Assembly (NCBI GenBank): GCA_000442125.1 | Contig: KE546983.1 | Span: 625,581 to 689,580 of the forward strand | From: Opeltia flavorubescens | Lineage: Eukaryota; Ascomycota; Lecanoromycetes; Teloschistales; Teloschistaceae | DNA length: 64,000 nt | Reading direction: 5' to 3' | Part shown: in pieces, positions 61,935 through 64,000 of the stretch | Layout: each line of letters begins with the position of its first letter | Position numbering within the stretch: position 1 is the first letter of the stretch | Position numbers and translations under genes: made by a program | The notes under the pieces: generated by a model | Told to the model about the DNA's origin: nothing | The model's input: the letters and a program-made list of their open reading frames with translations, nothing else | Databases searched by the model: none

Positions 61935-63823
61935 TCAGAAAATACTCTTCTTGATCTTTGCTAAAACATCCCTTCTAAACGCAGGCAGATAGACTTCCAA
62001 CCCCCATCGAGCGATCGCTTGAAGGACGTGCAGGATCTTGAAAGCTCCCATTACATGCATCGTATTCCCAATCTCCCATGGACCAGCGAACTGGACCTGA
62101 AAAGGTCTTGCACCTTGCGTTGCCGCTTTAGTCTTCACCGTATATGCAATCCACAAGACCCAATAATCTCCGTGAATTACAATAGCAGGGACCGGTAAAT
62201 CCATCCGCCATCCTTCCAGCCAGCGCTTAGTGAACTCGGCAGTGATCCAGACCGCTAGCTGGATTAGAGGATCCCTAATATCCGTCTTCACTTCGGTGCA
62301 GCTGAACATTGGCTTCATACATGTGAAATCTGTTTGGGTTTGATTGATGCTGGCGGGCCCACCGACCTGGTAACGGCCGGCACAGAGGACTTGTCGCTCG
62401 GCGTTGGATAGCTCGAGAGCCAGTGTATAGTCAATCTTTTTATCAGGATCAGAGAAAACGTCGGTAGGAGAAGTAGGCAGGAGCTGGGCTGGGGCGATGG
62501 AGACCGTGGAGCTGCACGAAATCAGTATTAGGATTACTCGCTGCGGATGCGGAAGGACGAACACATTCAGATCTTCCATCATCTGTTCATCTCCCGCCAG
62601 AAACGCTGCCAGCTTGACCAGTCGATTCAGCAAAGGTTCAACGACTTGACTGGACCATTGCGGTTCATGGGTTTGGCCACGATACTTTTCCGCTTGGGTA
62701 AGGACTCCTTTGACTGTCTCAAGGACTTTGTCCAGATCGGCCGGATAGTAAAGACCTTCTGCGTAGGCGCCTCCGTGAATCTGTGTTTTGGTTTTCATTG
62801 GAGTGTTGTATCTGTTTTCCAGAGGTCCCTGCGAAGGTTAGCAACGATGATGGTACAATCGAAAAGCTCTCAACTCACCGATCGTTCCTGAGGTATAACT
62901 CCTGTTGCGCTGATTGCGGATGCCATGTACTGGGACCAGAATTGGACGACCGGCTTTGGCACCATAGGGTCCTTGAGGATTGCGGGGGAATGGAAAAAGA
63001 TGGCTGGTGCCATTTGTGCTAGCTGGTTCCTGGACTTAAATCGCCGTAGTCGAGGTACTCCCGCTCTCGCTCACATCTGATTTCTTCGGGGATATAGACT
63101 TCTTGCGTCCTGTCTTGGATGGCGATGCAGACTTGGAGGCATTGCCAGATCTGCGCGAGGGCGTTTGGGGACTGAAATAGGGGATTGGGCCGCCATCCAA
63201 TAGAGGTGGCCGATCGTTTGATACCGCCAGCAGTCCATGTCTCGCCCGCCTTCTCCCTCTTGTAATTATACCATGTTCATCAGCCTCCTCTTCAACCAAA
63301 GCCTCTTCCATGCCGGAAGCTGCGTAAACATGATTGCCTCGACCTTGAGCAGTATTTCGCTTACTCATCTGGAAGCGATCAGCGACCGGTGACGGGAATC
63401 GGTAGCGTTGACTGAACCTACTCTGTGGATGGTCGATGCAATTCTGGCCGAACGGCGAGGTTGAGGGTGGAGGACTAAAGCAGTNGAAGGTTGAGTGACT
63501 GGTTTTGCTGAAATGCGACGTTTCTTTCGACAAGGATCAGAAGGGGATTCGGCCTTGCGCTTCGGCCGACCGGCTGGTGATGGCGGATGGGGTGAAGAGG
63601 CTGTGGGAAGACGTTGAGGGTTTGAGGAGACTGGTGCAAGAGGTTTCGCAGATGGTCGTGGTCGACGTGACTTGGGCGAAGGCGCGAGATTGTATGAGTC
63701 TGGCAGCTGGTCAATCCATGCGGTGATGTTGGAGGAAGTTGTAGGAGTCGAAGTGGTATTCTGAAGGTGGGCGAGGATAGCGGGCTTCTGCCGTGAATGA
63801 GTCGTTTTCTGGGAAGGACTCAT
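61935..63823 (-). CDS. fungal PD-(D/E)XK nuclease-like protein, one frame break
   Basis: Three exons on the minus strand: 63823-63422 (134 codons, basic, Ser/Pro-rich, KRKAE and KKRR signals), 63368-62879 and 62828-61935. Introns are 53 bp (GTAGGT...TTCCAG) and 50 bp (GTGAGT...GCTAAC...CGCAG), both in phase. Domain landmarks follow the fungal PD-(D/E)XK_12-type family: GGPIPYFSPQTPSRRSG, QLAQMAPAIFFHSPAIL, KIDYTLALEL, ASINQTQ, then CTEVKTDIRDPLIQLAVW with the ExK dyad and a Gln. The catalytic core looks intact; a nuclease role is inferred from the fold only. Exon 2 is not a multiple of three: the frame ending STSTTAI must shift to continue as KSRNQLAQ near 63040. That is either a base error (an N occurs at 63485) or a real inactivating indel. 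Confidence 0.7.
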
Positions 63824-64000
63824 CGAGTTGTGAGTCGAAGTTAGATCTATATGGTCATGTCATGGGGTTCCGCATAGTACTTGGATCGCAATCGTATGAA
63901 AGGAAAAAAGAAGTGGAAAGTTAGGGCGGGGTAACGTTCGGCAGAAACGCGTGAGGCTGAAAACCTAGCTGGTCCAGATTCGTATTCGCGTTGACCCGGC
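63824..64000 (-). promoter_or_regulatory. upstream region of the PD-(D/E)XK-like gene
   Basis: The first 177 bases before its start codon. No clear TATA box or other site can be named. Confidence 0.3.

Overview
The window looks like nuclear DNA of a filamentous ascomycete (Pezizomycotina). The signs are short GT-AG introns of about 50-70 bp, a HET-domain gene, fungal PD-(D/E)XK-like and DUF7924-like proteins, and alternation between normal-composition DNA and very AT-rich blocks almost without C or G. That pattern is the usual result of repeat-induced point mutation (RIP). No rRNA, tRNA or CRISPR array was recognised.

Layout. (1) 1-14.7 kb: moderate GC, but a graveyard of broken host-type genes: a SAM methyltransferase, a secreted type-B carboxylesterase, a DUF7924-like protein, LCL2, a probable P450, a possible RecQ-type helicase piece and a coiled-coil tail. 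(2) 14.75-24.4 kb: AT-rich block holding a heavily mutated LTR retrotransposon fossil (about 15.70-21.73 kb, LTRs about 230 bp) and a 13-bp minisatellite. (3) 24.5-38.6 kb: one well preserved gene, a Ulp1/SENP-type cysteine protease with a coiled-coil tail joined by introns (27.6-30.7 kb). Around it lie an interrupted Pro/Ser/Lys-rich gene, a VID27 fragment and unassigned remnants. (4) 38.6-58.2 kb: a second AT-rich block with a large inverted repeat (two ~700-bp arms), two short GC-normal islands that resemble each other, a 12-bp satellite around a 440-base assembly gap, and a lone GC-rich hairpin resembling a Helitron 3' end. (5) 58.2-64 kb: normal GC with two convergent multi-exon genes: a HET protein with a membrane C-terminus (+) and a fungal PD-(D/E)XK nuclease-like protein (-).

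The genes do not form an obvious pathway. The coherent picture is a repeat-rich, fast-evolving accessory region. Repeats were silenced by RIP-like mutation and nearby single-copy genes decayed, some with C-to-T or G-to-A stops. A few lineage-variable genes (Ulp1-type protease, HET, PD-(D/E)XK-like) remain open. All functional assignments come from motif recognition by eye, with no database search.
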